Assembly: GCF_016864375.1 (NCBI RefSeq)
Contig: NZ_CP069354.1
Coordinates: forward strand, 744,001 to 808,000
Length of the DNA stretch: 64,000 nucleotides
Direction: 5' to 3'
Source of the DNA: Microvirga sp. VF16
Lineage (GTDB): Bacteria > Pseudomonadota > Alphaproteobacteria > Rhizobiales > Beijerinckiaceae
Shown: positions 26,470 through 35,760 of the stretch, one piece after another
Position numbering within the stretch: the stretch's first letter is position 1
Layout: every line of letters starts with the position of its first letter
Notes under the pieces: model-generated
Database searches by the model: none
What the model saw: the letters and a program-made list of their open reading frames with translations, nothing else
What the model was told of the DNA's origin: nothing
Translations under genes and position numbers: made by a program

Positions 26470-29284
26470 TGGCCATGTCCTCCTTATCGACAGTCCTAAG
26501 AGTGAAATGGAAGATTGTTCCCTCACCAGGGACGGATTCTGCCCAGATCTTACCGCCGTGCGATTCCACGATTGTTCGGCTGATCGAGAGGCCAACCCCC
26601 ATGCCACTCTGTTTCGTGGTCGTAAACGGCTTGAAGAGGTTCTTCAAGACCTCCGGCGGGATCCCAGATCCCGTGTCCTGCACACTGACCTGAACCAGAG
26701 CGTCAGATTGTACGGTCCTGGCTCTGATCGTCAGTTCACGCAGGTTCACATCCTGCATCGCCTCGATGGCATTGCGGATGAGATTGAGCAGAACCTGTTG
26801 GATCTGAACGCGGTTCACAAAGACCAACGGGCTTTCCGATGGGAAGTCAAACTCGACCTTCACGTCCTTCTCTTTGGCCCCAACCAGAGCCAAAGCGCTG
26901 GCCTCCTCGACAAGTCGCTGGAGCCCCTCGATCTGGTGCTCGCTGCCTCCGCGGGCGACGAATTCGCGCAGCTGCCGGATAACCTCCCCGGCACGTAAAG
27001 CCTCTTCAGCCGCTTCGTTGACCGCATGTCGAACGAGATCAACCTTCTCGCCATCGACGCCGCTGAGGATCATTCCGCAGCCTTTGAGATAGCTGGTGAT
27101 CGCAGTCAGGGGCTGGTTGATCTCATGGGCCAAGGTCGACCCCATCTCGCCCAATGCCGTGAAGCGGGACATGTAGGCGAGCTCGGATTGCAGCTCCTGC
27201 ATCCGCGTTTCGGTTCTCTGGCGTTCGGTCAGGTCGCGAATGAAGGCCGTGAAGAAGCGCTCTCCATCGGATTCCATCTCGCCGACCTGTACTTCCATTG
27301 GAAAGGTCGAGCCGTCCTTGCGTTGGGCAACGGCCACGCGGCCACTTCCGATGATGCGGTGCTCCCCCGTTTCGCGATAACGGCGGATATAACCGTCATG
27401 CTGCTCCCGGTAGGGCAGGGGCATCAGAAACTTGACGTTGGTCCCAATGACCTCTTCCGGCTGATAGCCGAACATATGCACGGCCGTGGCACTGAAGGAG
27501 CGAATGATGCCGCTCTCATCCGCGACAACCATGGCGTCGGGGACGGTCTCAAGAATGGATCGGAGGTGGGCCTCCCTCGTGCGCAGTCGCTCTTCGCTTG
27601 AGCGAAGGGCATTCTCCGCGAGCTTGCGTTCCGTGATATCCTGGATCGTTCCGATCTTGCGAATGGGCCGGCCACTTTCATCCACCATCGTGCGGCCGAT
27701 TGCCGTAACCCAGCGCTCGTTACCGGTGTCGGCACGGATGACCCGGAACGTGCCGCTATAGGTCAAGCTGGCGCCAGGCTCATCGGCATAGAACGTCTTC
27801 TCCACATGCTCGCGGTCGTCGGGATGGACACAGCCGAGGACGAGCTCACGGGTGATGTCGACATCCGGTGCCAGGCCCAGGATCTGGCGGGCTTCCGGCA
27901 TCCACTGTCGGCAACCTGTCACAAGATCCTGATCCCAGATCCCTAAAGCTGTCGTTTCAATGGCCAGGCGCAGGCGTTCCTCGCTGCTGCGAAGTTTCAT
28001 TTCTGCTAATCGCTGATCGTGAATGTCAGTGACCGTTCCCACCCATTCTGCGACGGTCCCATCTTCGTTCAGAAGAGGAACGGCTCTCGCCAGTACCCAG
28101 CGATACTCTCCGTCCGAGCGCCGAACGCGATACTCGAAGATGCGCGGCTCATCTGAGGTCCTAACGGTCTGCCACTGGGAGAACAGCTTGTCGCGATCGT
28201 CCGGGTGAACGGCTTCCAGGAACCCGTAGCCCGTGTATTCCCCTTTGGCCTGACCGCTGAACGCCTCCCACCCCCAGACCTTCGTAATCGATCCATCCGT
28301 CGTCGCACGCCAGACAACGGCGGCGCTTGCTTCGATCAGGGCGCGATACTGTTCTTCGCTTTGACGGAGTCGCTCGGCCGCTGACTTCTGTTCATGAATA
28401 TCGGCGACCGTCCCAACCCATTCCTGCACCATGCCATCAGGATCCCGAAGGGGAACGGCCCTCGTCAGGACCCAGCGGTACTCGCCGCTGGACCGGCGCA
28501 CACGGTACTCACTTGTGCCGGGTTCTTCAGATGCCAGTGTCTCCAGCCAAGTCGACGTTACCCGCTCACGATCATCCGGGTGGACGTTCTCCAGCCAAGG
28601 ATAGTCATTGAGATCGCTCAGGGTTTGACTGTTCGAACTTTCCCAGCCCGATGCACCATCAATGATCGAACCGTTTGGCGAGGCTCGCCAGACAACGGCC
28701 GCGCTCACCTCGATCAGGGCCCGGTACCGCTCCTCCTGGGTTTTCAGTGCAGCTTCTGCGGCCATGAAACGACTGACATCGCGAGATGTCAGAACAAAGT
28801 TGCAGATATGTCCCGATTCATCCTCGACGGCATCGATTGTTACCCTGCATAAGAGGAAAGCACCTTCCTTCGTCGTGCAGCGAACCTGATCGCCGTAATG
28901 GCCGGAATTCTCGGCAATTCTCAAAGCCTGAACGGATTTATTGCGGCTCAGAGTATCCGATGAATAAAGGAGCGAGTAATGGCGACCCAGGACTTCATCT
29001 GCTCTCCAGCCGTAGATGTGCTCCGCGCCCCGGTTCCATGATACAACATTCCCGTGAGGGTCGAGCGTGATCAATGCGAAGTCGCGAACCGAGTTGAAAA
29101 CGCGGTTGGCATCGGCGACCTGTCGAGCGCCTTGCTCTGATCGCAGTTTGAATCCGTCGTTTAACGCAGAAGTATGAGTCATTCCCCCCAACCCATGTGC
29201 CGCGTTGCATGCAGGATCTAAGCTTAATGGCGAAGAATCGCCCTGAACAACAAATTGATACGCCGGTTCGGCAATAAAAGTCAC
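26435..29284 (-). CDS. FixL-like sensor histidine kinase with five PAS domains
   Basis: 949 residues from GTG 29284; ATG 29182 (residue 35) is an equally possible start. Five PAS units are visible (about 60-175, 185-305, 310-430, 435-555, 570-690), with no membrane segment. The last PAS matches FixL: His629 in [11 protein letters not shown] aligns with the proximal haem His200 of Bradyrhizobium FixL, and Arg635, Ile644 and Arg649 align with Arg206, Ile215 and Arg220. The H box [11 protein letters not shown] box [18 protein letters not shown] and GMGVGLSIS follow. It is thus a possible haem-based oxygen sensor. PAS 2 and 3 are near-duplicates. It is co-transcribed with the fixJ-like gene. Confidence 0.88.
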   Translation of the reverse strand: MTFIAEPAYQFVVQGDSSPLSLDPACNAAHGLGGMTHTSALNDGFKLRSEQGARQVADANRVFNSVRDFALITLDPHGNVVSWNRGAEHIYGWRADEVLGRHYSLLYSSDTLSRNKSVQALRIAENSGHYGDQVRCTTKEGAFLLCRVTIDAVEDESGHICNFVLTSRDVSRFMAAEAALKTQEERYRALIEVSAAVVWRASPNGSIIDGASGWESSNSQTLSDLNDYPWLENVHPDDRERVTSTWLETLASEEPGTSEYRVRRSSGEYRWVLTRAVPLRDPDGMVQEWVGTVADIHEQKSAAERLRQSEEQYRALIEASAAVVWRATTDGSITKVWGWEAFSGQAKGEYTGYGFLEAVHPDDRDKLFSQWQTVRTSDEPRIFEYRVRRSDGEYRWVLARAVPLLNEDGTVAEWVGTVTDIHDQRLAEMKLRSSEERLRLAIETTALGIWDQDLVTGCRQWMPEARQILGLAPDVDITRELVLGCVHPDDREHVEKTFYADEPGASLTYSGTFRVIRADTGNERWVTAIGRTMVDESGRPIRKIGTIQDITERKLAENALRSSEERLRTREAHLRSILETVPDAMVVADESGIIRSFSATAVHMFGYQPEEVIGTNVKFLMPLPYREQHDGYIRRYRETGEHRIIGSGRVAVAQRKDGSTFPMEVQVGEMESDGERFFTAFIRDLTERQRTETRMQELQSELAYMSRFTALGEMGSTLAHEINQPLTAITSYLKGCGMILSGVDGEKVDLVRHAVNEAAEEALRAGEVIRQLREFVARGGSEHQIEGLQRLVEEASALALVGAKEKDVKVEFDFPSESPLVFVNRVQIQQVLLNLIRNAIEAMQDVNLRELTIRARTVQSDALVQVSVQDTGSGIPPEVLKNLFKPFTTTKQSGMGVGLSISRTIVESHGGKIWAESVPGEGTIFHFTLRTVDKEDMASVEHADRVCGG

Positions 29285-29571
29285 CGTTGCGATTGCATCA
29301 ACGTGACGAGATCAGCAATCGAAAAATCAACTGAACCTGTTGCACTATTGTCGCGCCGGGAACACGGCGCACCAAAACATCGAATTTGAATCTATATAAC
29401 ATTTAATTGCATTTCTTCCCGACCTCAGCGAGCACTACGCCGATCGGTCCGGATTCTACAGGTCACACCCATGGCTAAAAATTCCTAAGAATCGCTCATC
29501 GGCAGCCAAGTCAGCCTCGGGCAAGGTTGGAGGGTTAAACGCCTCTTTACCATACTCGCCTGGAGATCCCT
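29285..29571. other. Divergent regulatory gap between fixL-like gene and flgB
   Basis: 287 bases without a gene; AT-rich around 29385-29420. It should hold the promoters for the fixLJ-like pair (minus) and the flgB operon (plus). A CtrA-like box lies at 29535-29553. No FixK/FNR box (TTGAT-N4-ATCAA) was found. Confidence 0.55.
29535..29553 (+). promoter_or_regulatory. CtrA-like box upstream of flgB
   Basis: TTAA (29535-29538), seven bases, then TTTACCAT (29546-29553): one mismatch to TTAA-N7-TTAACCAT. It is only 18 bases ahead of the flgB GTG, closer than a normal activator site, so it could repress, or transcription could start near the start codon. Confidence 0.45.
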
Positions 29572-29958
29572 GTGACGGCACCTGTCTATCTGTTCGATTT
29601 GGCATCGCGACAGGCTCAATGGCTAGCCGCTCGCCAAACGACGATTTCCGGAAATGTCGCGAACGCCAATACGCCTGGCTATCGGGCCAGGGACGTTGAG
29701 CCTTTTGCCGACGTTCTGGACAAAACCAAATTGACCATGGCCGCGACGAACGGCGGCCATATCGGCTTCACCCCGTCGAGAGCCGAAGCGAGCAAGGTCA
29801 AGAAGGCGGATAGCTGGGACACGGTTTATTCCAAGAACTCCGTCAGCCTTGAGCAGGAACTCATCAAGTCCGGTGAGGTCAGCCGGCAGCACTCCTTGAA
29901 CACAAGCGTCGTCAAGTCATTCCACCGAATGCTGATGTCGAGCGTGAGGACTTCGTGA
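29572..29958 (+). CDS. flgB: Flagellar proximal rod protein FlgB
   Basis: 128 residues, typical FlgB length. The N-terminal rod motif [21 protein letters not shown] is visible (positions 23-43), and the C-terminal helix [15 protein letters not shown] is typical. It forms the proximal rod of the basal body in the periplasm. The start is GTG 29572 with GGAG seven bases upstream. It opens the large flagellar block and overlaps flgC (TGATG). Confidence 0.93.
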   Translation: MTAPVYLFDLASRQAQWLAARQTTISGNVANANTPGYRARDVEPFADVLDKTKLTMAATNGGHIGFTPSRAEASKVKKADSWDTVYSKNSVSLEQELIKSGEVSRQHSLNTSVVKSFHRMLMSSVRTS

Positions 29959-30374
29959 TGATCGATCCCTTAGTTGCATCCAGCAAGCTGTCGAGCTCCG
30001 GTCTGGAGGCTCAGTCGGCCCGCCTCCGGGTTATTTCGGAAAACGTCGCCAACGCGCAATCGACGGGCCGCACGCCCGGTTCCGATCCCTATACTCGCAA
30101 GACGATCACCTTCAAATCCGAGCTCGACCGCACACTCGGAGCAGCCTCTGTCACGGTCAAGGATGTCGGACAGGACGAGTCCGCTTTTCCAGTCGAGTAC
30201 GATCCCGGTAACCCGGCTGCGGACGAGAACGGCATGGTCAAGAAGCCGAACGTCAACATGCTGATCGAAATGGCAGACATGCGGGAAGCCAATCGATCCT
30301 ATCAGGCGAACCTGCAGATGATGAAGCAGGCCAGAGCCATGATTTCTGCAACCATCGATCTCATGAGAGGCTGA
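29958..30374 (+). CDS. flgC: Flagellar proximal rod protein FlgC
   Basis: 138 residues. The N-terminal motif [16 protein letters not shown] and the C-terminal [24 protein letters not shown] are FlgC signatures. It is a rod subunit assembled with FlgB and FlgF. The ATG at 29958 shares a base with the flgB stop; a GTG at 29955 is in frame but less likely. The next gene, fliE, begins 1 base after its stop. Confidence 0.94.
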   Translation: MIDPLVASSKLSSSGLEAQSARLRVISENVANAQSTGRTPGSDPYTRKTITFKSELDRTLGAASVTVKDVGQDESAFPVEYDPGNPAADENGMVKKPNVNMLIEMADMREANRSYQANLQMMKQARAMISATIDLMRG

Positions 30375-30375
30375 T

Positions 30376-30705
30376 ATGGTCAGCGCAGTTTCCTCAATCT
30401 CTTCGATGATTGATCGCCCGTCGGCGGTCGCAGCGATTCCGACCTTCGGCACTTCGCCCGCCGCAGGAGCCGTGTCCGGCGCGTCCCAGACAAGCTTCAG
30501 CGACATGATGGCCCAGGTGGCCACATCGGCGGTCGATACCATGAAGGCGGGCGAAGCAGCGTCGATCACCGGAATTCAAGGCAAGGCCTCGGTGCAGCAG
30601 GTCGTCGAGGCGGTGATGTCAGCGGAGCAGACGCTTCAGACGGCCATCGCCATCCGTGACAAGGTGGTCGCGGCCTATCAAGAAATTGCTCGGATGGCGA
30701 TTTAA
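30376..30705 (+). CDS. fliE: Hook-basal body complex protein FliE
   Basis: 109 residues; FliE signature in the C-terminal half ([27 protein letters not shown] and AYQEIARM at the end, as split here). FliE joins the MS ring to the rod. The N-terminal 45 residues are low complexity, rich in Ser, Ala and Pro, as usual. It sits between flgC and flgG, the standard alphaproteobacterial order. Confidence 0.92.
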   Translation: MVSAVSSISSMIDRPSAVAAIPTFGTSPAAGAVSGASQTSFSDMMAQVATSAVDTMKAGEAASITGIQGKASVQQVVEAVMSAEQTLQTAIAIRDKVVAAYQEIARMAI

Positions 30706-30715
30706 GGAGATTGAA

Positions 30716-31504
30716 ATGAGAGCGCTCGCAATCGCTGCCACGGGCATGAATGCACAGCAGCTGAACGTCGAAGTCATTGCCAACAACATCTCGAACGTGA
30801 ACACTACCGCCTTCAAGGGAGCGCGGGCGGAATTCACGGATCTTCTCTACCAAACCGAGCGGTCCCAGGCTATTCCCAATCAGGCCGGATCGAGCCCGGT
30901 TCCTGAGGGAGCCATGTTGGGTCTCGGCGTTCGCACAGCTGCAATCCGGAATCTGCATCGGCAGGGATCGCTGACGAATACATCGAACCAGTACGATCTT
31001 GCCCTGAACGGTCGCGGCTGGTTTCAGGTCAATGCGCCCAGCGGTGAAATCGTCTACACGCGCGCGGGATCTTTCAACAAGAATGGGGACGGGCAGCTCG
31101 TCACCCTCGACGGCTACACGCTCAACCCGCCGATCATCATTCCGGCGAACACGCTTGACGTTACGATCAACGAATCCGGCGAAGTCTTCGCCAAGGTCGA
31201 CGGACAGGCTCAGCCTCAGAATCTGGGTCAGCTGACGCTCGCGAATTTCGCCAACGACTCCGGTCTGGAACCGATCGGCAGCAACTATTATCGCGAGACG
31301 CTGGCCTCCGGTGCGCCGGCGGTGGGCATTCCATCGGACCCAGGATTCGGCAAGATCCATCAGGGTTATCTTGAGGCTTCCAACGTCGATCCGATCAAGG
31401 AGATCACAAACCTGATTTCCGCTCAGCGCGCCTTCGAGATGAACTCAAAGGTGATCCAAGCCGCCGACGATATGGCCGGAACCGTTTCGAAGGGCATCCG
31501 CTAA
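30716..31504 (+). CDS. flgG: Flagellar distal rod protein FlgG
   Basis: 262 residues, normal for FlgG. The N terminus has [20 protein letters not shown] and the [18 protein letters not shown] motif; the C terminus has [20 protein letters not shown] and RAFEMNSK. It makes the distal rod that passes the peptidoglycan and outer membrane. I chose ATG 30716 (AAGGAG seven bases upstream) over 30656, which would overlap fliE. Cotranscribed with fliE and flgA. Confidence 0.95.
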   Translation: MRALAIAATGMNAQQLNVEVIANNISNVNTTAFKGARAEFTDLLYQTERSQAIPNQAGSSPVPEGAMLGLGVRTAAIRNLHRQGSLTNTSNQYDLALNGRGWFQVNAPSGEIVYTRAGSFNKNGDGQLVTLDGYTLNPPIIIPANTLDVTINESGEVFAKVDGQAQPQNLGQLTLANFANDSGLEPIGSNYYRETLASGAPAVGIPSDPGFGKIHQGYLEASNVDPIKEITNLISAQRAFEMNSKVIQAADDMAGTVSKGIR

Positions 31505-31528
31505 AGCTGGAAGCCGGGTGATAGTCTC

Positions 31529-31990
31529 ATGAAGCATCTCTTTCATCTTGCTCTCACGGCATGCGCCGTAGCCCTGGCAGGCTTCCAGGCTGTCAGGGCC
31601 GAGGAGCGCGTTCTCCCGGTTCCCTCGGTCACCATTTATTCCGGCGACACGATCAATGAATCGATGCTCAAGGATCGGACATTTCCGGAAAATTACCGCT
31701 ACCGGACGGCTGTCATCGAATCCCCCCGGGTTCTCGCCGGCAAGATGGCGCGTCGGACTCTCTTACCCGGAGAGCCGATTCCGATGAACGCGGTCGACGA
31801 TCCAAAGCTCGTGACACGCGGCGTCCAGACTCAGATCATGTTCGAGGAAGGCGGACTGTCGATCATGGGAATCGGCATCCCACTGCAATCCGGCACCCTG
31901 GGTGAAACAATCCAGGTCAAGAACGTCGATAGCGGCCGGATCATTACCGGTCGGGTTCAGCCGGATGGCCGGATTCGGATCGGATTTTAA
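31529..31990 (+). CDS. flgA: P-ring assembly chaperone FlgA
   Basis: 153 residues with an N-terminal signal peptide (hydrophobic 5-20, cleavage near VRAEE) and a SAF-like domain: AGKMARRTLLPGEPIPMNAV, then VQTQIMFEEGGLSI and the C-terminal VKNVDSGRIITGRVQPDG. It is shorter than enteric FlgA (about 219 residues) because it lacks part of the N-terminal domain, as in other alphaproteobacteria. It helps FlgI polymerise in the periplasm. The stop overlaps the flgI start (TAATG). Confidence 0.9.
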   Translation: MKHLFHLALTACAVALAGFQAVRAEERVLPVPSVTIYSGDTINESMLKDRTFPENYRYRTAVIESPRVLAGKMARRTLLPGEPIPMNAVDDPKLVTRGVQTQIMFEEGGLSIMGIGIPLQSGTLGETIQVKNVDSGRIITGRVQPDGRIRIGF

Positions 31991-33090
31991 TGATGCTCCG
32001 CACGATCCTCTTCCTTCTCGCGGTTCTTGTCTCTTTCCAAGGCCATGCCGCGACACGCATCAAGGACGTGGCCGCCGTTCAAGGTGTGCGCGATAACCAG
32101 CTCATCGGCTATGGCCTTGTCATGGGCCTGCAGGGAACGGGCGACACGCTTCGCAATTCCCAGTTTACCGAGCAGTCCCTTCAATCGATGCTGGACCGTA
32201 TGGGCGTCAACGTTCGCGACATCAACCTGCGGACCCGCAACGTCGCGGCTGTTATCGTCACGGCTGACCTTCCTCCCTTCGTGGGAGCAGGATCGCGCAT
32301 CGACGTGACGGTTACATCGATGGGGGATGCGACCTCCCTGAAGGGGGGTACTTTGATGCTCACGGCCCTGCAGGGCGGCGATGGACAGGTCTATGCCGTC
32401 GCGCAGGGTGCGATTGCCGTTTCTGGCTTTTCCGCGCAGGGCCAGGCCGAGACGCTCACTTCAGGCGTGGCGACGGCAGGGCGCATTCCCAACGGTGCTC
32501 TGATCGAGCGGGAAGTCCAAGGCGGATTCAATGCCGTCGGTCCCTTGGCTTTCGAGCTCAAGAACCCTGACTACAAGACCGCTACGCTGATCACCGATGC
32601 GATCAACCAGTATGCGCAGCAGCGCTATGGCATTCGGGTCGCATCTCCGCGCGATTTCCGCACGGTTGTTCTGCAAAAGCCGAAGAATGTTGCCGCGACC
32701 CGATTCATTGCCGAGTTGGGCGATCTCGAGATCAGGCCGGACACGCCGGCGCGGATCGTGGTGGATCAACGGACCGGAACGGTCGTAATCGGAAAGAACG
32801 TTCAGATCTCGACAGTGGCGATTACCCATGGAGCTCTGACGATTCGCGTAACCGAAGCTCCCGAAGTGGCGCAGCCGGATCCATTCTCCTTCGGACAGAC
32901 CGTCGTCGTGCCGCGCACTCAGATCACAGCTACCGAGGAGCGGGTGCCGCTTGCCATTGTCCGGGGGGCGGATCTGCAGACGCTCGTTAAGGGACTCAAC
33001 CAGATGGGTCTCAAGCCGTCGGATGTCATCGCCATCCTCCAGGCCGTGAAGACGGCCGGTGCCCTTCAAGCCGAACTGGTGATCCAATGA
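31990..33090 (+). CDS. flgI: Flagellar P-ring protein FlgI
   Basis: 366 residues with a signal peptide ending near GHAATR. Family hallmarks: RIKDVAAVQGVRDNQLIGYG, GLQGTGDTLRNSQFTEQSL, and the near-C-terminal LVKGLNQMGLKPSDVIAILQ. It forms the P ring in the peptidoglycan layer. ATG 31990 overlaps the flgA stop; ATG 31993 is an alternative. The stop overlaps the motE start (ATGA), so three genes are translationally linked. Confidence 0.95.
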   Translation: MMLRTILFLLAVLVSFQGHAATRIKDVAAVQGVRDNQLIGYGLVMGLQGTGDTLRNSQFTEQSLQSMLDRMGVNVRDINLRTRNVAAVIVTADLPPFVGAGSRIDVTVTSMGDATSLKGGTLMLTALQGGDGQVYAVAQGAIAVSGFSAQGQAETLTSGVATAGRIPNGALIEREVQGGFNAVGPLAFELKNPDYKTATLITDAINQYAQQRYGIRVASPRDFRTVVLQKPKNVAATRFIAELGDLEIRPDTPARIVVDQRTGTVVIGKNVQISTVAITHGALTIRVTEAPEVAQPDPFSFGQTVVVPRTQITATEERVPLAIVRGADLQTLVKGLNQMGLKPSDVIAILQAVKTAGALQAELVIQ

Positions 33091-33602
33091 CCGCGACCAT
33101 GATCATCAAATCTCTCCGACAGATGGCGCTCGCCGCTGGCATGCTTCTCGGGACGGCTGGTCACCAGGCCGCCCTGGCGCAGGATGTCAAGGCGGACACC
33201 AGGAACAATCAATACTGCGCCAATATCGCCGATGCAGCATCCGATGCGCGCTTTGCACTCCAGAAGCAGGCTCTCGCCGATATGGAGAAGGAGATCGAAG
33301 GCCGTCTCAAGGTCCTGGAAGCCAAGCGCGCCGAATATGAGGAATGGCTGCGCCGCCGGAACGAGGTCCTGGAGAAGGCGGACGAGACCATCGTCATGAT
33401 CTATTCGCGTATGCGCCCGGACGCGGCTGCCCTGCAGCTTACCAATATGGATGAGGAGATTGCGGCGGCTGTCATCGCCAAGCTCAATCCGCGAGTGGCA
33501 AGCGCTGTCCTGAATGAAATGGAGCCGGGGCGCGCCGCTCAGCTGGCGAATGTCATCACCGATGCCCCCAAGCGGGACAAGAACACCGTGAGGCAGAATT
33601 GA
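33087..33602 (+). CDS. motE: MotE-like periplasmic chaperone
   Basis: 171 residues: signal peptide (hydrophobic 12-25, cleavage near LAQD), a coiled-coil segment (about 55-105, rich in Glu, Lys and Arg), and a C-terminal MgtE-N-like helical domain (MRPDAAALQLTNMDEEIAAA then VIAKLNPRVASAVLNEM). MotE of Sinorhizobium is a chaperone needed for folding of the periplasmic motor protein MotC. motC is present at 39278. Overlaps flgI by 4 bases and flgH by 4 bases. Confidence 0.82.
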   Translation: MTATMIIKSLRQMALAAGMLLGTAGHQAALAQDVKADTRNNQYCANIADAASDARFALQKQALADMEKEIEGRLKVLEAKRAEYEEWLRRRNEVLEKADETIVMIYSRMRPDAAALQLTNMDEEIAAAVIAKLNPRVASAVLNEMEPGRAAQLANVITDAPKRDKNTVRQN

Positions 33603-34297
33603 AACATCTTTTCCTGATTGCCGGTCTGTGCTTTCTCGGTGCTTGCGCGACGCGGCCTGAGGAGATCGGTCGTGAGCCGGCAATGACGCCCGTCGGTTCG
33701 GGCGTCGTCGTCGACCGTGAACCGCTGCCTCATCTGTTTAAAGCCACTGGCCGGACTGCGGCGAACTCCACCTGGAGCAATGCCAGCGCCGATCTCTTCA
33801 CGAGCCCGCGGGCAAGGCAGGTTGGTGACATCGTCACGGTCAATATTCAGATCGACGACAAGGCTGAATTCGACAATGCAAGCGACAGATCGAGGCAGTC
33901 CTCGATCAGCGCGGGATTGGCCTATGCGTTCTCCTTCAAAGGTTGGAACTCCGACGGAACCGGAGACATCGGTCTCGATTCATCATCCTCCTCGACCGGC
34001 CAGGGAACGATCGATCGATCGGAGAAACTGCGCCTTTCCGTCGCCGCTGTCGTTAATGAGGTTCTGCCGAACGGAAACGTCGTGATCAGCGGGTCGCAGG
34101 AAGTGCGCGTGAACTATGAGCTCCGCATCCTGAACATTGCCGGAATCGTGCGACCGCGGGATATCTCGCCGAAGAACACGATCAGCTATGACAAGATTGC
34201 GGAGGCTCGAGTGTCCTATGGCGGTCGCGGACGCCTGATGGAAGTCCAGCAGCCAGCCTATGGGCAGCAGATCTACGATGCCGTGGCGCCCTTCTAA
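33599..34297 (+). CDS. flgH: Flagellar L-ring lipoprotein FlgH
   Basis: 232 residues. A lipoprotein signal with lipobox LGAC near residue 15 requires the TTG start at 33599, which overlaps the motE stop; any later start would lose the lipobox. Core FlgH motifs: DLFTSPRARQVGDIVTVNIQ, the small-residue repeat SSSSTGQG, and the C-terminal IRPRDISPKNTI-like VRPRDISPKNTISYDKIAEA and ISYGGRGR-like VSYGGRGRL. It forms the outer-membrane L ring. Confidence 0.94.
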   Translation: MKHLFLIAGLCFLGACATRPEEIGREPAMTPVGSGVVVDREPLPHLFKATGRTAANSTWSNASADLFTSPRARQVGDIVTVNIQIDDKAEFDNASDRSRQSSISAGLAYAFSFKGWNSDGTGDIGLDSSSSSTGQGTIDRSEKLRLSVAAVVNEVLPNGNVVISGSQEVRVNYELRILNIAGIVRPRDISPKNTISYDKIAEARVSYGGRGRLMEVQQPAYGQQIYDAVAPF

Positions 34298-34321
34298 CCA
34301 GATCCTTGGGACGAGAGAAGA

Positions 34322-34831
34322 ATGGCCAAAGCTTTAGAACTTCCAGCGCCTTCCGGGAGCGTGTCGAGCAAAGAGGGGTCGCTCCGCTGGCTCCTGACAC
34401 TCGGCCTCCTGACCCTCCTGTCCGCCGCCATCGGCGGAGGCTTTGGTTTGGTCATGGTGTCCGGAATTCAGAGGCAGGTCGAGGAAAAGTACAAGGCTCT
34501 GCATCAGAAGACCGAGATCGTCAGCCCCTATACGGGCAATATTGCGATCAAGAAACTCGCCCCGGTCGTGACCAACCTGACGGGCTCGGAAAGCGACTGG
34601 GTCAGGATCGAGGCATCGATTGTTTATAAGCCGCGTGACGAACAGCATCCGGATGTCTTGGTGTCCGAGACGAGGCAGGACATCCTGTCTTATATCCGCA
34701 CCATGTCATTGGCACAGATCCAAGGTCCGAGCGGTCTCCTCCACCTGCGGGAGGATCTCAATGAGCGTGCGAGATTGCGTTCAAAGGGCGTGATCCAGGA
34801 ATTGGTGCTTGAAACCCTGATTGTTCAGTAG
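34322..34831 (+). CDS. fliL: Flagellar basal body-associated protein FliL
   Basis: 169 residues with one transmembrane segment (about 20-43) and a periplasmic domain ending in LNERARLRSKGVIQELVLET, typical of FliL, which binds the stator and supports torque. The conserved IEASIVYKPR region corresponds to the FliL stomatin-like fold. It lies between flgH and fliP, the usual alphaproteobacterial place. A second, more divergent FliL-like protein is at 60412-60861. Confidence 0.88.
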   Translation: MAKALELPAPSGSVSSKEGSLRWLLTLGLLTLLSAAIGGGFGLVMVSGIQRQVEEKYKALHQKTEIVSPYTGNIAIKKLAPVVTNLTGSESDWVRIEASIVYKPRDEQHPDVLVSETRQDILSYIRTMSLAQIQGPSGLLHLREDLNERARLRSKGVIQELVLETLIVQ

Positions 34832-34903
34832 GAAGCAGTCTTTGGCGCGTTCGCAGTTCATTTGGCGGATGCCTCCCCACTTTCTTGAAAGACATAGTGA
34901 CCG

Positions 34904-35641
34904 ATGCCACTTCGTTTCATATTCGCCAGTGCATTCTTCCTAGCGGCAACGAGCGCCCACGCCCAGATCGCCGGCCTCGAATCGCTCATTCCCGCCGGCG
35001 ACGGCGCGGTCAGCGGCCGGATCATTCAGCTTGTCGTCCTCCTGACCGTTCTATCCCTGGCGCCTGGCCTGCTGATCATGGTGACCAGCTTCACCCGGTT
35101 CGTCGTGGCCTTCTCGTTCCTGCGTTCCGGTCTCGGTCTCCAGAGCACGCCTGCCAACCTTTTCCTGATCAGCCTGTCCTTGTTCATGACCTTCTTCGTC
35201 ATGGGGCCGACCTTCGACCGGGCTTGGAATGACGGGGTCAGGCCGCTGACCGAGAATCGCATCTCCGAGGGCGAGGCGTTTACCAAGACGACGGAACCTT
35301 TCCGCGAGTTCATGCTGACTCATGTGCGGCCCAAGGATCTCCAGATGTTCAGTGACTTGGCCGCGGTCAACTATCCCAAGCCCAACGAGGGGGAGAAGAT
35401 CGATTTGCGGATCCTGATCCCCGCTTTCATGATCTCCGAGTTGCGGCGCGGGTTCGAGATCGGCTTCCTGATCGCATTGCCCTTCCTCGTCATCGACATG
35501 ATCGTAGCGACTCTGGTGATGTCCATGGGCATGATGATGATGCCCCCAACCGTCCTGGCGCTGCCGTTCAAGATCCTATTCTTTGTCCTGATCGATGGCT
35601 GGAACATTCTCGTGAGCGGCCTGGTGCGATCATATTTCTGA
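34904..35641 (+). CDS. fliP: Flagellar export gate protein FliP
   Basis: 245 residues with a cleavable signal peptide (to about residue 20) and four membrane segments. Hallmarks: IQLVVLLTVLSLAPGLLIM, TSFTRFVVAFSFLR, and DMIVATLVMSMGMMMMPP. FliP, FliQ and FliR form the export gate of the flagellar type III secretion system. FliQ (55839), FlhA and FliR lie 20 kb away in the same cluster. No fliO was seen. Confidence 0.95.
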   Translation: MPLRFIFASAFFLAATSAHAQIAGLESLIPAGDGAVSGRIIQLVVLLTVLSLAPGLLIMVTSFTRFVVAFSFLRSGLGLQSTPANLFLISLSLFMTFFVMGPTFDRAWNDGVRPLTENRISEGEAFTKTTEPFREFMLTHVRPKDLQMFSDLAAVNYPKPNEGEKIDLRILIPAFMISELRRGFEIGFLIALPFLVIDMIVATLVMSMGMMMMPPTVLALPFKILFFVLIDGWNILVSGLVRSYF

Positions 35642-35760
35642 TCGCCCCTCTTTCCATGGCACTGCGCAAACTTGGATGCCAAAGGACAAGCAGCAACCTT
35701 CGCACAAGGTTGACGACGCACAAGTGATCTCGACACTTTCCACCAGTACCGAGATTCTCT

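Noticed and set aside
29284..29300. FixK/FNR-like box upstream of the FixL-like gene (TTGCG...ATCAA)
   Set aside because: The half-sites are one base too far apart and the left half departs from TTGAT.
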